Source: Cymodocea nodosa
Taxonomy: Eukaryota > Streptophyta > Magnoliopsida > Alismatales > Cymodoceaceae
Direction of reading: 5' to 3'
Assembly: GCA_036874045.1 (NCBI GenBank)
Contig: CM072338.1
Coordinates: 17,010,501-17,074,500, forward strand
Length of the DNA: 64,000 nucleotides
Under the pieces are notes generated by a model. It was not told the DNA's origin, did not search any database, and was given only the letters and a program-made list of their open reading frames with translations. Each line of letters opens with the position of its first letter. The first letter of the stretch is position 1. The position numbers and the translations under genes are program-made. Below, in pieces: positions 23,558-35,358 of the stretch.

Positions 23558-26500
23558 ATGGCGGCCACTCTCCACCTTATTTCCTCCCAAACCACCGCTT
23601 GGACTTCCTCCGTTGCCAGAAGTCCTACCCCCAGGACCAAGTTGAGGGTTAGGGTCTTCGCTTCTTCAGAGATGGCGACGAGAACTGCCGTCCTCCCGGC
23701 CATCATAGTCGGCGGTGGAAGGGTGGGAAAGATGTTGCAGGGCATCGGTGATGGCCGTGACGTGGTCGTCGGGAGAGGCCAATTGGTGCCTGCCGATTTC
23801 GAAGGCCCAATCTTTGTCTGCACCAGGAACGACGACCTCGACGCCGTTCTCGACTCCACTCCGCGGAACCGGTGGAACGGTATTGCCATCAAACTTGTTA
23901 ACTTTTCGAACTCTCTTCTTCCCCAGAGTTTGGTTTTATGGAGGTCCGATTTTTGTGCAGATTTGGTTTTCTTCCAGAACGGTATGCTGGATCCGTGGCT
24001 TGAGAGCAAGGGTCTCGGGGGTGTGAACCAAGTCCTTGCTTACTTTTCCGTGTCCAAGCTTGGAGAGGCACCGGTGGATGGGAAGACGGATACGAACCCT
24101 GAGGGCTTGACTGCTGCGTTTGGAAAATGGGCGCCGGCGGTGGCGTCGCGACTTCATGCCGGTGGCCTGTCCTGCAAGGTAACTGTTAGTTTGAGAAACA
24201 ATTTATTTTTTACTGGTATACATGCATACGCGTGCTGAAGGATTTCCATCGTATAGTGTGGCTCATAGATTCGAAGTGGTTGTGATGTTCAAGGAAAGGG
24301 GTTGAAGTTGAACTGTACAAAAAGTCGATCACACGATGTTCTAATTGTTAATTCTTGCTACCAGGGCATTGCAATTAGTCAAAATGAGGGTACAATGATC
24401 TGTCCGATGATAATTAGGGACCATTTGGATGGTTTCAAAGATTCAAACTGTGGTTTTCTGTATTCCCTTCGCATGGGAAAAAACTGTATTTTCCAAATGT
24501 GTTTGGTTTCTGCCATGGTGTTCAAAATAAATAAAAAAATTGGCAGTTTTTTGGGAAAAAATATGTTTAGTTTCAGCTATAGTTTTTAAAAGAAATAATT
24601 TTAGGTTGTTGTATGTACAAAAAAGATGGAGGGGAGGGGGAATTTCTGAGAAAGATCAAAAAAATAGATTTGCTGAAAAAGACGTTCAAATGGTGTTTCA
24701 ACCCAACAATGCTGCTTAAAATGGAATTTTTATTTGAAACCAGAAAAAACTTATTCAGAAATTTACATATTTATTAAAACTGCACTATAGCTTAGCAAAT
24801 GGGGTTTTGTGATAAATGGTGCCCCTATGATGATTTTGGTTGATTGTACACTGTAGATCTTAGATCGAGGATTGTCTTGATTGTACTTTAGTTAATGATG
24901 AATGTTATGTATATAGATAATATATGGGAGTTTGTTATGGGCAACACAACCACTAAGATGGTGACTAGTAATGCATCTTTTGATTTTGCTTTAATGAGGT
25001 CAATATCTCCTTTTTCCTTCTGCTTAGATTTTTCAGTTTTTTTCAACATTATGTCATTATCCTCTGCAGTAGCTTTAGGTTGGGAATTCACTATTCAAAA
25101 TTCAAGCCAGGCCTCTTACTCCTTGATAAACTTTTGGATGAAGTCAAATATTAAGAAGGATGAATTTCTGCCTAAATGTTAGATTCTGCAGAAAGGTCAT
25201 CGGTCAGAGTTTGAATAAAATATTACTTGAGAATGTGAATAATTTTTTAGCTATGATGTAAAATTCTTCATTAATTATGAAATGACAATAACAATCAATG
25301 TCTTATCGGTTATCTCATTATGTGAAGTTGGTCACGTGAATTTTTTCCATATGTTTATTTTTAGCATTCTTCATTAATTATGATTTGTCAAAATCTAGGC
25401 CTTTCATTTTCACTTTTTTATTTTTGTCTCCTTAATCACACAATTAAAAATTAATATGCCCCCAATGGCCTTCAGGTGCTTGACAAGGAAGCATTTGACA
25501 AGTGTATGTTAGAAAAATTGATATGGATTACATCATTCATGCTTGTTGGAGCTCGATACCCAGGAGCTAGTGTGGGCCTTGTGGAGAGTGAACATCGATC
25601 AGAGGTATGATGCAATCTTCTGTAGTATTTCCTCTATTTTTTGAAAGAGTTATGATGTGATTTTGTAGTACCTTTTGTTTTTGGCAAGCTTCTTTTTCTT
25701 AAAAGCATTACAGTTGCAATTGTCTACTTATCCTCGACAGATTTCTAAGGTCATGTTTGGATCAGATTATGGATGGAAATATTATGGGATTGTATGTATG
25801 ATCAGTTTAAATTTTATAATATGAAATAAGATGTGGCAGATTTGTGAAAAATCAGTGAGATTGCACACCGTATTTCTGTAAGAGAGCATCTATAATATTA
25901 ATAATTGGATTTTCAGTCAATTATGAGAGTGTTATGTAGATTATGAATTTTTTGTTTTCATAATCTACTTAAGAATAACCTCATCTAAGCGTGATTCTTC
26001 GTGAATGTAAATAGTTCCTCAAAATCATGGTAACAATGATTACCTCATAAAATATGTATTTGATGATACATAATCTAAGCAGCTTATAATGGTTTTATAA
26101 TCTGAACCTCTGAATGTCTTGTAATCTTGATCAAACACAACCAGAATTAAATGTATTTATTTCTAGATTGAAAAAATGGGCTTCTGAATATTCTACCATT
26201 TTAACCTCATAACAAAATATAGTTTTTAGGTGCAGCACAGACGGTTTGTGTTATCATCATATAAGCATGTGAGCATGCCTCAATCAAGTTGTTAGTATCG
26301 CTGCTGCATGCTACCGATTGAGTGCAGCATACCTTGATTGACGTATAGCAACAACTGTAACCTCTATTACATTGTTTTTTTACCATGCTTGTTTTTGATC
26401 ATCACATGGTTCATAGAACCGGGTTTTTCCTTTATATAATGGTTTAACTTGTTGTAAGGCCTGCGGAGAGATTTTGCTGGGTTGTTGCCAAATATTGTTG

Positions 26501-26971
26501 TATGACTATGATACTAGAGGTTTTAACGGTCACATGATGATGCGATCTGTTTAATTTAGCAATCCTTGTTTATCTTTAGTTATGCTGCGTGGACAGAATC
26601 AAATATACAGGTGCATTAATCAATCACCTTTCTACAGGTTGGTAATCTTATATCCGAACTAGCGTTTGCAGCAGCTGCTGATAAGGGTATAGCATTTGAA
26701 GATGCCATGCAAGAAAGACTATGCGCATATTCAAGGAGCATTACTTATTTTCCCACTGCTGTTAAAGAGGCAAGCACATTAGTTCTTTAATGGTTCCATG
26801 TTACATATTTTATGGCTCAAAACAGTAATTAATTCATTGTATTTTCAACCTTACCAGTTCAAGTGGAGAAACGGCTGGTTTTACTCTCTCACACAAAAAG
26901 CAATTGCCGAAGGGAAGCCTGACCCATGCCCGTTACACACGGCTTTGTTGAAAGAGTTGAAAATCATTTGA
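23558..26971 (+). CDS. Plastid-targeted Rossmann-fold (NAD(P)-binding) protein, function uncertain
   Basis: Exons: 23558-23879, 23961-24178, 25476-25604, 26638-26769 and 26858-26971, giving 304 residues. Residues 1-37 look like a chloroplast transit peptide (Ser/Thr/Arg-rich, no acidic residue). Next come AIIVGGGRVGKML (glycine-rich nucleotide-binding loop, GGGRVG at 52-57), VCTRNDDLDAVL, DLVFFQNGMLDPW and DTNPEGLTAAFGKW. The rest is an all-helical C-terminal part with VGLVESEHRSEVGNLI and FKWRNGWFYSL. The arrangement resembles ketopantoate-reductase/6PGDH-like dehydrogenases and is a conserved plant protein of unassigned substrate. Intron 4 appears to be GC-AG: GAG then GCAAGC at 26770. Intron 1 is 81 nt, in frame and stop-free, so a retained form would add 27 residues. 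Intron 3 holds a possible MITE. Confidence 0.88.
25749..26142. mobile_element. Possible MITE in intron 3 of the Rossmann gene
   Basis: The left end ggtcatgtttggatcagatt and the reverse complement of the right end, ggttgtgtttgatcaagatt, are similar inverted ends about 390 bp apart. The interior is AT-rich and non-coding. The left flank is TAA but the right flank is not, so no clean target duplication is visible. Confidence 0.35.
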
Positions 26972-27922
26972 ACTGCCCATTTATATCTATTCGGCAGGTT
27001 AAGTTTTTGCATGATTTGCTATATTACTTTGATTAAAGAGCAATATAAATTACCAGCCGTTGACTAAAAATCCTTGTCGTGAACTTCTGTATGCAGTAGT
27101 TGAAATGAATAATATGTTTGATAAGGGTATAAATGAAGCAGATATGAATTAAAACTGTTTAACATCTAGATGATATAATTTCTGTCTTATTAACATTTTT
27201 TGAATATCTGAACTCATATCAGATGGTTTTATCTAAATTCAGAGAATATCCAGAAAAATCAAACTTGAATATATCGAAGATTTGAATTCGAATATCAATG
27301 ATACAATTTTCTTATCATATTATTTTCTGAAGTACACAGAAATATAAATTGAGGAATGTAATAGATTAAATGTCTTGTATTTTTATATATATCTTAGTCG
27401 TTGCCTTTTATTTGATATGGATGATAATTATAATAAATATACATGGCTGTGTATCATTTGGATTTATGAACGTTCAAATAACAAGTAAATGAATTTCGAT
27501 TGCTGAATATTTGTATGGTAACTAAATGGATTTAGATTGGACGTATCGAAGGTAATGGAAGTTGTGAGATTTTAGATCATTATATAAAATATGTTGAGAT
27601 TTTTTTCGATTTTGTTTCAATTTTAAAACTGAATTTTGTGTCAAGAGAGAGAAATGTGTAAATCAACATAATCGGTTTGGATCGAATTGTTTCTTGACTG
27701 AAAAGTAAATTAGAATTTTTAAGAAAATCACTTACCATTTAAATGTATAAGGATGTGTAACATAAAATCTTATGTTTTTTTTTTGAAAATTAACATAAAA
27801 TGTTATGTGACTATCAAGAATCTTTAAAAAGTCTCACCTGTAGGTATGGCTTGAATGAAACTCTAAAAAGGAAAAATTATATGTGTAAAACGAAAGTAGA
27901 ATACAAGGTTCTGTAGTTTTAA
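26972..27922. other. 3' flank of the Rossmann gene and AT-rich spacer
   Basis: This contains the probable 3' UTR of the upstream gene, then AT-rich sequence up to the TAA that borders the Harbinger relic. No coding blocks were recognised. Confidence 0.5.
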
Positions 27923-28439
27923 GGCTTGTTTGTGCATATTTCTCGTTGATAAATGAAATAACGTGAGATCCATGAAATAGTGGGAAATGAAAAGTAGAAG
28001 AAATGACAGGAAATAAAATGATATTTGTGTACATTAGGAAATGATAGAAAAGTTTGGGCTATTTGTATAACCAGAAAATGATAGAAAATGACAAGAAGTT
28101 TTTTTAAATGGTTTAAATTTACCTTTATAAATCATTTTAAATATATATTATGAATATTTCTAAATTTTTGATGTATTAACTTTAAATAACTATACAAAAT
28201 ACACATATAAAATAACTTTTTCATCAAAAGTAAAATTCATTAGAACTACATTGGATATGTTTTTTTACATATTATACTTCTCCTACATAGAATACATAAT
28301 TCTTTCACGCATTACATCAATTGCTAATTTCCTTCGTTTCATGCTCAAATTAACAAAACAATGTACATTATCTTCTTCAACATTGTTAACAAATTCTTCA
28401 TTTAATACAATATTTTCTTTACGCAATTCATCTGCTATT

Positions 28440-29650
28440 CTCGATCTGTTCTTCTAATGGAATTATGGATAATAAAACATGCTAAAGTAATTTTAACTTG
28501 TGTTTCAAATGGATATGGTATGTAACCTCGTAAAATTGCAAATCGATGCTTGATCATTCCAAATGTAAGTTCTATAACATTTCTCAATTGAGAATGTCTG
28601 TAATTGAAATTCTCTACTGCATTACTTGGAACTCGATTTTGATCATATTCTGATAAATGATATCGTACACCTCGAAATGGAGAAATAAATTTTGAACGAT
28701 TTGGGAATCCTGCATCTACCAGATAATACTTAACTGCACAATATACATAACATTTAGCATTTTCTATTATTTACATTTATATAAACAAATAATCTAAATG
28801 GTAATAGTGTTGTCATATCATGTGGTACTTCAAGCCTATATGGTCGAGAAATCGCATCTTGTAAAATCCTTGCATCTACAGTTGATCCTTCCCAACCAGC
28901 AAGTACATACATGATTTTCATATCAAAATTACAAGTTGCCAATACATTTTGTGTTAATTCTCCTTTTCTATTCTTGTATTTAACAGTTTCTTGTCTATAA
29001 ATTGTGGCATTGACATGTGTACCATTGATAACGACAATACAATCTTATATTGAGAACATGTAAAAAATGTATTATTAAACATTTGTGCAAAATACATTCA
29101 ATAAAACAGAAGAATATAATAATATAATTCACATTTTACCTTAAAATATGGGTAGACATTTAGATCATTACAAATTCGGTTTGACGTTGATGATAAAAGT
29201 TTTGCTATAAGTATATCACGTAATCTGATTATAGCATTGACAACTTCATTGAAATATGTGCTAATTGTCTAAGCATATCTTCAAAAATGCTCAATAGTTA
29301 CTCCATATCATTGGTTCTGACCAACTGTAACAAGAAAAATTGTTAATTTCTCTTCTGCACTTATACCCCGGCTATCTTGTATAACTCTTTCTCTTTTAAG
29401 TAACTCACAAAATTCCATAAAAATAGTTTGACTCATGCGATATATTTTTCGATAGTTATATGATTGGTGAGGTATTAATGAATCTAATAATGTCCTAGTA
29501 TATCGTTCATCCTCCTTACTATATATTCGTTTAGTAAAATTTCTTCTAATATGTGTAATATTATGTGTAACTCCTCTACATGCTTGAGTAATTATGTTAC
29601 ATATTTGCCTCTGTAATTGTCATTGGTAACTTTCATCGTAGTTGTCCATG
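28440..29650 (-). pseudogene. Degraded Harbinger DDE transposase gene
   Basis: Starting near 29649 (MDNYDESYQ, then a stop), the minus strand reads blocks such as MSQTIFMEFCELL and GISAEEKLTIFLVTVGQNQ. After an intron-like gap come CIVVINGTHVNATIYRQE (first catalytic Asp just before), MKIMYVLAGWEGSTVDARIL, then, after another gap, YYLVDAGFPN (second Asp) and NYRHSQLRNVIELTFGMIK (third acidic position). This is the DDE_Tnp_4 arrangement of PIF/Harbinger. Several in-frame stops and apparent small frameshifts make it inactive. Confidence 0.85.
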
Positions 29651-29812
29651 TAAAGGAAAACTATATGTAAAAAAATAAATATGTCAAATATATCAAAATT
29701 TAACCAAAGTGAAGTATGTAAGAATAAAATTAGAGTGCACAATTGATAATAATGTTGTCAATAAAGTAAAGAAGGTAAATACTCAATAATAACAATAATG
29801 CTTGAATATGAT

Positions 29813-29978
29813 AATAAAATGTTCTTTCAATAATAACATAATTCACAAACATCATAATAACAATAACAAAGTCCAACTACAAATTATTACATCACAATAA
29901 AATATTCTTTCAATAACAACATACCTCGCAAACATCATAATAACAATAACAAAGTCCAACTACAAATTATTACATCAC
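29813..29978. repeat. Tandem duplication, 83-bp unit, two copies
   Basis: Units at about 29813-29895 and 29896-29978 share 'cataataacaataacaaag' and 'ccaactacaaattattacat'. The offset measured at two internal positions is 83 bp. It lies between the two degraded genes of the Harbinger relic. Part of the unit ('catcacaataaaatgttt') recurs at about 30010. Confidence 0.85.
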
Positions 29979-30119
29979 AATAAAAAGTGAGATAATTATA
30001 TCCACCCTTAACATCACAATAAAATGTTTAAACAGAGGTGCATATGACAAATAGTAGTTCACATTCTCTTAATATAATGTTTTATTTATGTAACTCGTAC
30101 GGTATTAGAAGGTAACCTT

Positions 30120-31020
30120 AAAAAAATAACTCTTTTCATAGGCTATTCTAGCAAATCCAAGCACAATATTTTCTCTACTTCTGTAAGACCTTCAAGATCC
30201 CATATTTGGGAAATAACTTCATCAATTTCCCTCCTGAGTTCTGATTTCTGCCACTTGTCATCATTTTCTGTAATATTCGCCATACTTTTACTCAGTTCAT
30301 TCATTGATATAGTAATTGAATGAGATGATTCAACATGTGGTCGGGCTATTTTCCTTGACTTTGTACTAACATGTTCACTTGTATAAGAGCTTGGTGAATA
30401 TTCATCCTCTCTACTATTAGGAATTATCGAAGGAACTTGAGTATTGAATATAGGGAAGGTGTCTACAGGTTATTAGGGTTCCACATGTTGTGACGCTGTG
30501 AAATCTTAAGGAACGTGACATTCACTCTAGTTGTCATATTTTCATCAAATATTGTATACAGATCATCATATATTGTTTATGACTTTCCCCAACATACTTT
30601 ACATTCTGAAATAAATGAAGAAATTACTTAATATATGAAAGTTCAAAGAAATACATAAATACCGTCAAATAAAATAACATACCTGCATAAATTCATCCCA
30701 AATTTCTTTGGGAATATCAGTATATCCACAAAGGTAGTCCCACCCCTGTTCATTTTGTTTGAAAATTTTTGTATAATTTTTATACATTGTACTTCATGTT
30801 TTCATTCTACTTTCTACATGTTTTTTTTTAACATTGGTATTAGTTTTATCATTGTATTCAACAATCACTTTTTACCATGTCTCAATTCTAATCTTCCCAT
30901 CATGTGCTTTAGCATTTCCCTCCCTTATTTGTGATGCTAAGTTACCTAAAAAAATTTCATCTTGTCTGATGCTCCAGTTCACGTATTTTTTTCTCCTAGA
31001 AGAAGTCATTCTTGTATTAT
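30120..31020 (-). pseudogene. Degraded Harbinger Myb/SANT-like ORF
   Basis: The minus-strand reading from 31007 begins MTSSRRKKYVNWS, then LGNLASQIREGNAKAHDGKI and, after a stop, blocks including YTDIPKEIWDEFMQ. This is the Myb/SANT-like domain pattern of the accessory protein of PIF/Harbinger elements and related plant proteins. The remainder is broken by stops. In active relatives this protein helps bring the transposase to the element ends. Confidence 0.7.
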
Positions 31021-32531
31021 GTTCATTAACATAGTTAAAAATTACAGGAAATAAAATTTTGAACCTAAAGATTGGTTTCCTGATATTAACATCACCTATA
31101 TTATGTACATTAACAAAGTTAAAAATTACAAAATAAAATTTCAAATGAAAAGTAAGATGTTATTGATTGCCATATGCATGCAAACTACAAACAAACAAAA
31201 AAATGAAAATGTACAATCCAATATATATCAAACAAATCTTGATAAAGGAACTATATATATCACAATCTACAATCCAATACATATCATTTGAACAACTAAA
31301 CATTAATCCACAAAATAAATTTTTTATTAAAAGTAGAATTTAATAGAACAAACTAGGAAAAATTTACAATATTCAAACACAAATATTAATGATTGGTAGA
31401 AACTTAGATTTACCCTTCCCTGTTATCAATTTCAGGCACCATAAATTTTATTTCAGATATCATAAAAAAGATCATCGTTAATCTACTTGAAGACAAGAAA
31501 CATAAATAAATGGTTTGGCTTCCAACTAGGGATTTAAAATGCTCTCTATCTCTAACTAATTCCTAGATCGATATTGCAGATTGTAAGGCTTGCTAGAAAG
31601 CTTCCAACTGGGGATTTAAAATCTCTTAGCATAGAAGAAGCAGCAGAAGAACCACTAGATGAAAATGATCTCACTTAGTTGCCATCTGGTGCACAACAAA
31701 ACACACTGTTTGTTAGATCAGAAGGGGGCTTTACCTAGCAATATTGCAGTATAAGTAATCATCGTGTTAAGAAGATATGGATATATGTAAGTGGTGTGTA
31801 TTTTCTAACATCAGTAGCCTACATGCAAGTTTGATGTCGATGAGCGTGATTCTAAGCTGGGAACCCAACTACTGGCTTTGTAAGTGATGCCATTGTGCAC
31901 GATTCTTTTATATTTATTCAACTGTCAACCTCTAACCATATGCATCCATGAGCAACGGTTGCTTGTTCTTCTGCTCCCACTCCGGGAATGTGTATCCTCT
32001 TTGGATAGAAGATAAGAATTAAATTCCATTTTCTCTGTTAAAAATAAATTCTCCAAAAAAATCATATTTTCGTTTGAAGACTGCAAGTCGAAAATCCCTA
32101 AAACCATTGATTTTGTGATGCACAACTGAATTAAACACACACATTACCTTGAGAATTAGGCGAGTGACAACAGTGATTTGTAGATGGTTGTGGCGATGAC
32201 TCTCTTGCGACGGTAGCGATTTGCAGACTCGAGCAGCAACAGTGAAGAGCCCTGCACCAAAGCGGATGTGAGCAACGACGATATGAGCCCCGCACCAAAG
32301 CAGACATGAGCGGCTATAGTGAAGAGCAATGCACTACACAAAGCGGCGACGAAGTGGCAGCGATAGCAATTTTTGGATGCAAGCGACGATGATACGCGAG
32401 CGATTCATGCGATTTTTGAAGCAACGACGAAGTGGCAGCGACGAGAGATGTACGCGGGCGATAATTTTTTCACCTCGTTTTCGATGGGAGGAGGTGAGAA
32501 AGGAACGGACGATCATATTTTATATTTAGGT

Positions 32532-32558
32532 AACAGGGGGAAAAGTTTTCCCCCTGTT
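32532..32558. repeat. Short perfect hairpin near the Harbinger end
   Basis: Arms aacagggggaaaa and ttttccccctgtt (13 nt each) are separated by a single g. It lies 17 bp inside the right end of the Harbinger relic. Confidence 0.8.
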
Positions 32559-32575
32559 TCCTTTATGCACAAACA

Positions 32576-33279
32576 TAAAGAGAGAGAGAGAGGATGTGAA
32601 ACATGTATAAATATGGAAATTAGAGTTTTTTTTACAATGCATTCAAATTTTTATTTTCAAATTTTTTCAATTCTCAACTTCAATAAATTTAACCTCAACA
32701 ACGTCAGTGATGATATTTTTTAATATTTTAGTTGAAACATTGATACTTTCAAATCATAAAAGATAAAGTATTTTCAAATATTATTACTAAATCTAAAAAA
32801 AAAATGTTCTATAGTTAAAGTTTACAAAAAAAAGAAAGATATAATAAATAACATTTTAGTGGAGAGAATTTACTATAATATTTGCAATATAGACTTCTCT
32901 TACAAAGTTTTAAGCAGTACAGGTTATTTATTTAACATTAATTTTTTATCTAAAATTTTTGAAAAAAATAAAATAATTCAAATACAAATTAAATTTAAAT
33001 CTAAAAATAATATTACATAATGACATTATGATATTAAGAATGTTAGAGAATTACATGTTAAATTTATTGTTGTTTAAAAATTACTTATTAATTTTGGTGA
33101 TAATTAACATTTTCAATATTACATTTCACAAATTTATTGTCCATGATTTAAAAATATTCCTAGAAATATAACTAGATAAAATATTATTGATCTTTATGAT
33201 AAATTTAGAATATAATTAATTAATATAATATATTTTATTAATACATCTATAACATATATATGTGATATTTGAGACGATA
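32576..33279. other. AT-rich spacer between two transposon relics
   Basis: The stretch begins with a short GA repeat (about 32579-32592), then very AT-rich DNA. It may include the unrecognisable 5' part of the hAT relic. No protein blocks were readable. Confidence 0.45.
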
Positions 33280-34610
33280 GAATTAAAATAGGAAATATTA
33301 TTGTTACTACACATTTTATTGATAATAATTGAGATTTATAAATAAATTTAATAGGATTTAAAAGAATAAATTATTTATATAATGTTTAAAATATTTTTTA
33401 TACTATTATGGAAAATTTTGAATTTTATAAAAAAAGAAGAATGTAATGTTACATTGGATAATGCATCTAATAATATTATAAATATCTCTATATTCAAAAA
33501 TAGATGAACTTTACCAAATAATTTTTCTTTATTTCATCAAATATATATATATCATATAATTAATCTTATAGTTCAATTAAGTATTAAAGAGATAAAACAT
33601 TTTATAGAAAGTATTAGAAATATATTAGCTTATATTTTAATTAGTGATAGATAATAATAATAATTCAATCATGTATGTGATTATTTTGATTTACTATATA
33701 AGACATTGGAACGTCATAAATGAATTATTTATATTTAATGTTAAAAAATTATTTATCTTATAAATAAACTATAAAAATTTATTATAATAGTAAAATTAAT
33801 GATAGTACAATATCAATAGATTAAAATTATTTTACAATAGTTAATTATTTTATTAAAATTTTAAAACTATTTTATAATGCAACTAAATATTTATTAAGCA
33901 TATATTATTCTACCTTTGTTTATGTAATATGTCATTTATATAATATTGCAATTTTTTTTAACAATTATGGTAATTATCCATTTTTCACTCTTATAATTTA
34001 AATAATGAAAGGAATTTTTTTAAAGTATTAGAATAATATACCTCTTTTATATACATTAAGTGCTTGTTTATATCATAGAATTAAAATAATTTTTTTAAAA
34101 AAATTAATAATTGTAATACAAAATTATTTAAATGTAGAACTTAATATAATAATTGAAAATATAGAAAAAAATTAAACAACGTATTTTTTTTATATATTAC
34201 TATATATGAAACACAATAAACATAACATATATCTTATATATCAAAACAATAATTATCATTAATTTATGATTTTAGTATATTTGTTGATAATTATAATGAT
34301 TTTAGTTCAACAAATAAGTAAAAATTAATTAATTTTAATATTACCAATCATAACTACTTAACAAGAAAAAATTTCAAATTTCTAGATTTTGATGTAATTG
34401 ATTGATAAAAAAGTAAAAAAATATAATTTCTATTTTATTTCTAATAACTAAAAGTTTTCTAACAATTTTAATTTCTTTTGTAGTATGCAAATAAATATAT
34501 AATATTAATGATAACATATTAAACGATAAAAGTGTAAAGTTAAAAAATGATGTTCAAGAAGCTTTAATGTACGTTAAAGATCTAAGAGTTTATTTACGTT
34601 CATAAATAAT
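33280..34610 (+). pseudogene. hAT transposase fossil with extreme AT enrichment
   Basis: Read with many stops, the plus strand follows the order of a hAT (RICESLEEPER/Ac-type) transposase. A 'VTTHFID' block near 33300 is followed by CNVTLDNASNNI near 33445. HQIYIYHIINLIVQLSIKEI comes near 33537, where the usual C positions read Y. ILKLFYNATKYLL is near 33870 and YWNNIPLLYTLSACLYHRIK near 34035. A C-terminal dimerisation-like stretch ILNDKSVKLKNDVQEALMYV lies near 34525-34585. Most changes from the family pattern are G-to-A or C-to-T, as expected for methylated DNA that has decayed by deamination. It cannot be translated. Confidence 0.72.
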
Positions 34611-34889
34611 AATAAGATAGTTTTGTAGATAAATTTGAAAAATTAAATATTTTAGTGTAATTATACAAGTTAAATGTAAAATATTTAATGTAATATTTAA
34701 GTTACAATGTAATTTTAATTTTAATTTATAAATAAAATAATTTATTTTAACTATATGACTTATGTTTGAATGTGTCGGTGATTAATGTTAATGTGTTGAT
34801 GTATTTACAATGAAATAATTTTTTTTTTTGTGTTAATATGTTTAAGTATTATAATTTAATAATATTTTAAAAAAATAACTTACTAGCCT

Positions 34890-34975
34890 ACCGGCAGGCC
34901 CAGCCTGTGTCGACTAGGCTGGACGGTTTTTATAAAATTTTAGGCCGGGTCGGCCCACTTACGTCTCCACAAACG
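34890..34975. other. Probable hAT terminal region (GC-rich GGCC repeats)
   Basis: In the middle of strongly AT-rich DNA lies a GC-rich patch with repeated ggcccag, aggctggac and ggccgggtcggccca. Such GGCCGGGC-type motifs are common in the subterminal part of plant hAT elements. Its place downstream of the hAT C-terminus supports that reading. No exact terminal inverted repeat or 8-bp duplication was established. Confidence 0.45.
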
Positions 34976-35358
34976 AGTGGTGGAGTGTAATGGTTTAAAT
35001 GTTACATAAAATAACACGGATTAATGGTAACTAACACAGAAGTGTCTCGTTAGTTATCGTAACACACGAGTGTATTTATGCAAAAAACAGTAACTTTAAT
35101 ATCGTATAATATTGAATGTTGTAACAGGCGTAAAATATTCAAAAATAAAAGAATGATCTAATTATTTGAAAAAAAATCTCATTATTAGAAAAAGAAAGAA
35201 TGAATGAGGTATTTTCCCGCTCTCCACCATTTTCAGTTCGCTTCGGTTCCCACCATTTTCCGAAGGCGGCATGTAAAACCCACCGTAAACCGCCTCCATC
35301 TTCCTCCAGCAACAACCAATCCCTAATTCCCTAGGATCTGCCCTTCCTCCTCACCCCA

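Larger units (their letters stand above)
27923..32575 (-). mobile_element. PIF/Harbinger DNA transposon relic (4.65 kb)
   Basis: The ends are inverted: ggcttgtttgtgcata on the left, and tgtttgtgcataaa as the reverse complement of the right, which appears to have lost about 4 terminal bases. Both are flanked by TAA (27920-27922 and 32576-32578), the usual 3-bp Harbinger target. Inside, on the minus strand, are the two genes expected of an autonomous element: a Myb/SANT-type ORF (about 31020-30120) and a DDE transposase (about 29650-28440). Both carry stops. The coding order places the element's 5' end at 32575. The GC-richer 32160-32520 segment with GCGACGAAGTGGCAGCGA-like direct copies is probably its subterminal or leader region. 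Confidence 0.8.

Noticed and set aside
24412..24870. Possible MITE in intron 2 of the Rossmann gene, starting ttagggaccatttggatgg
   Set aside because: The left end resembles Harbinger MITE termini but no matching inverted right end or target duplication was found.
29813..29978. Short repeated units considered as a CRISPR-like array
   Set aside because: Only two 83-bp copies with no spacers in a eukaryotic transposon; a simple tandem duplication explains them.
32156..32723. Overlapping open frames with an 'SGSD'-type repeated peptide look
   Set aside because: They arise from direct repeats in the GC-richer subterminal region of the Harbinger relic and differ between frames; no protein family fits.
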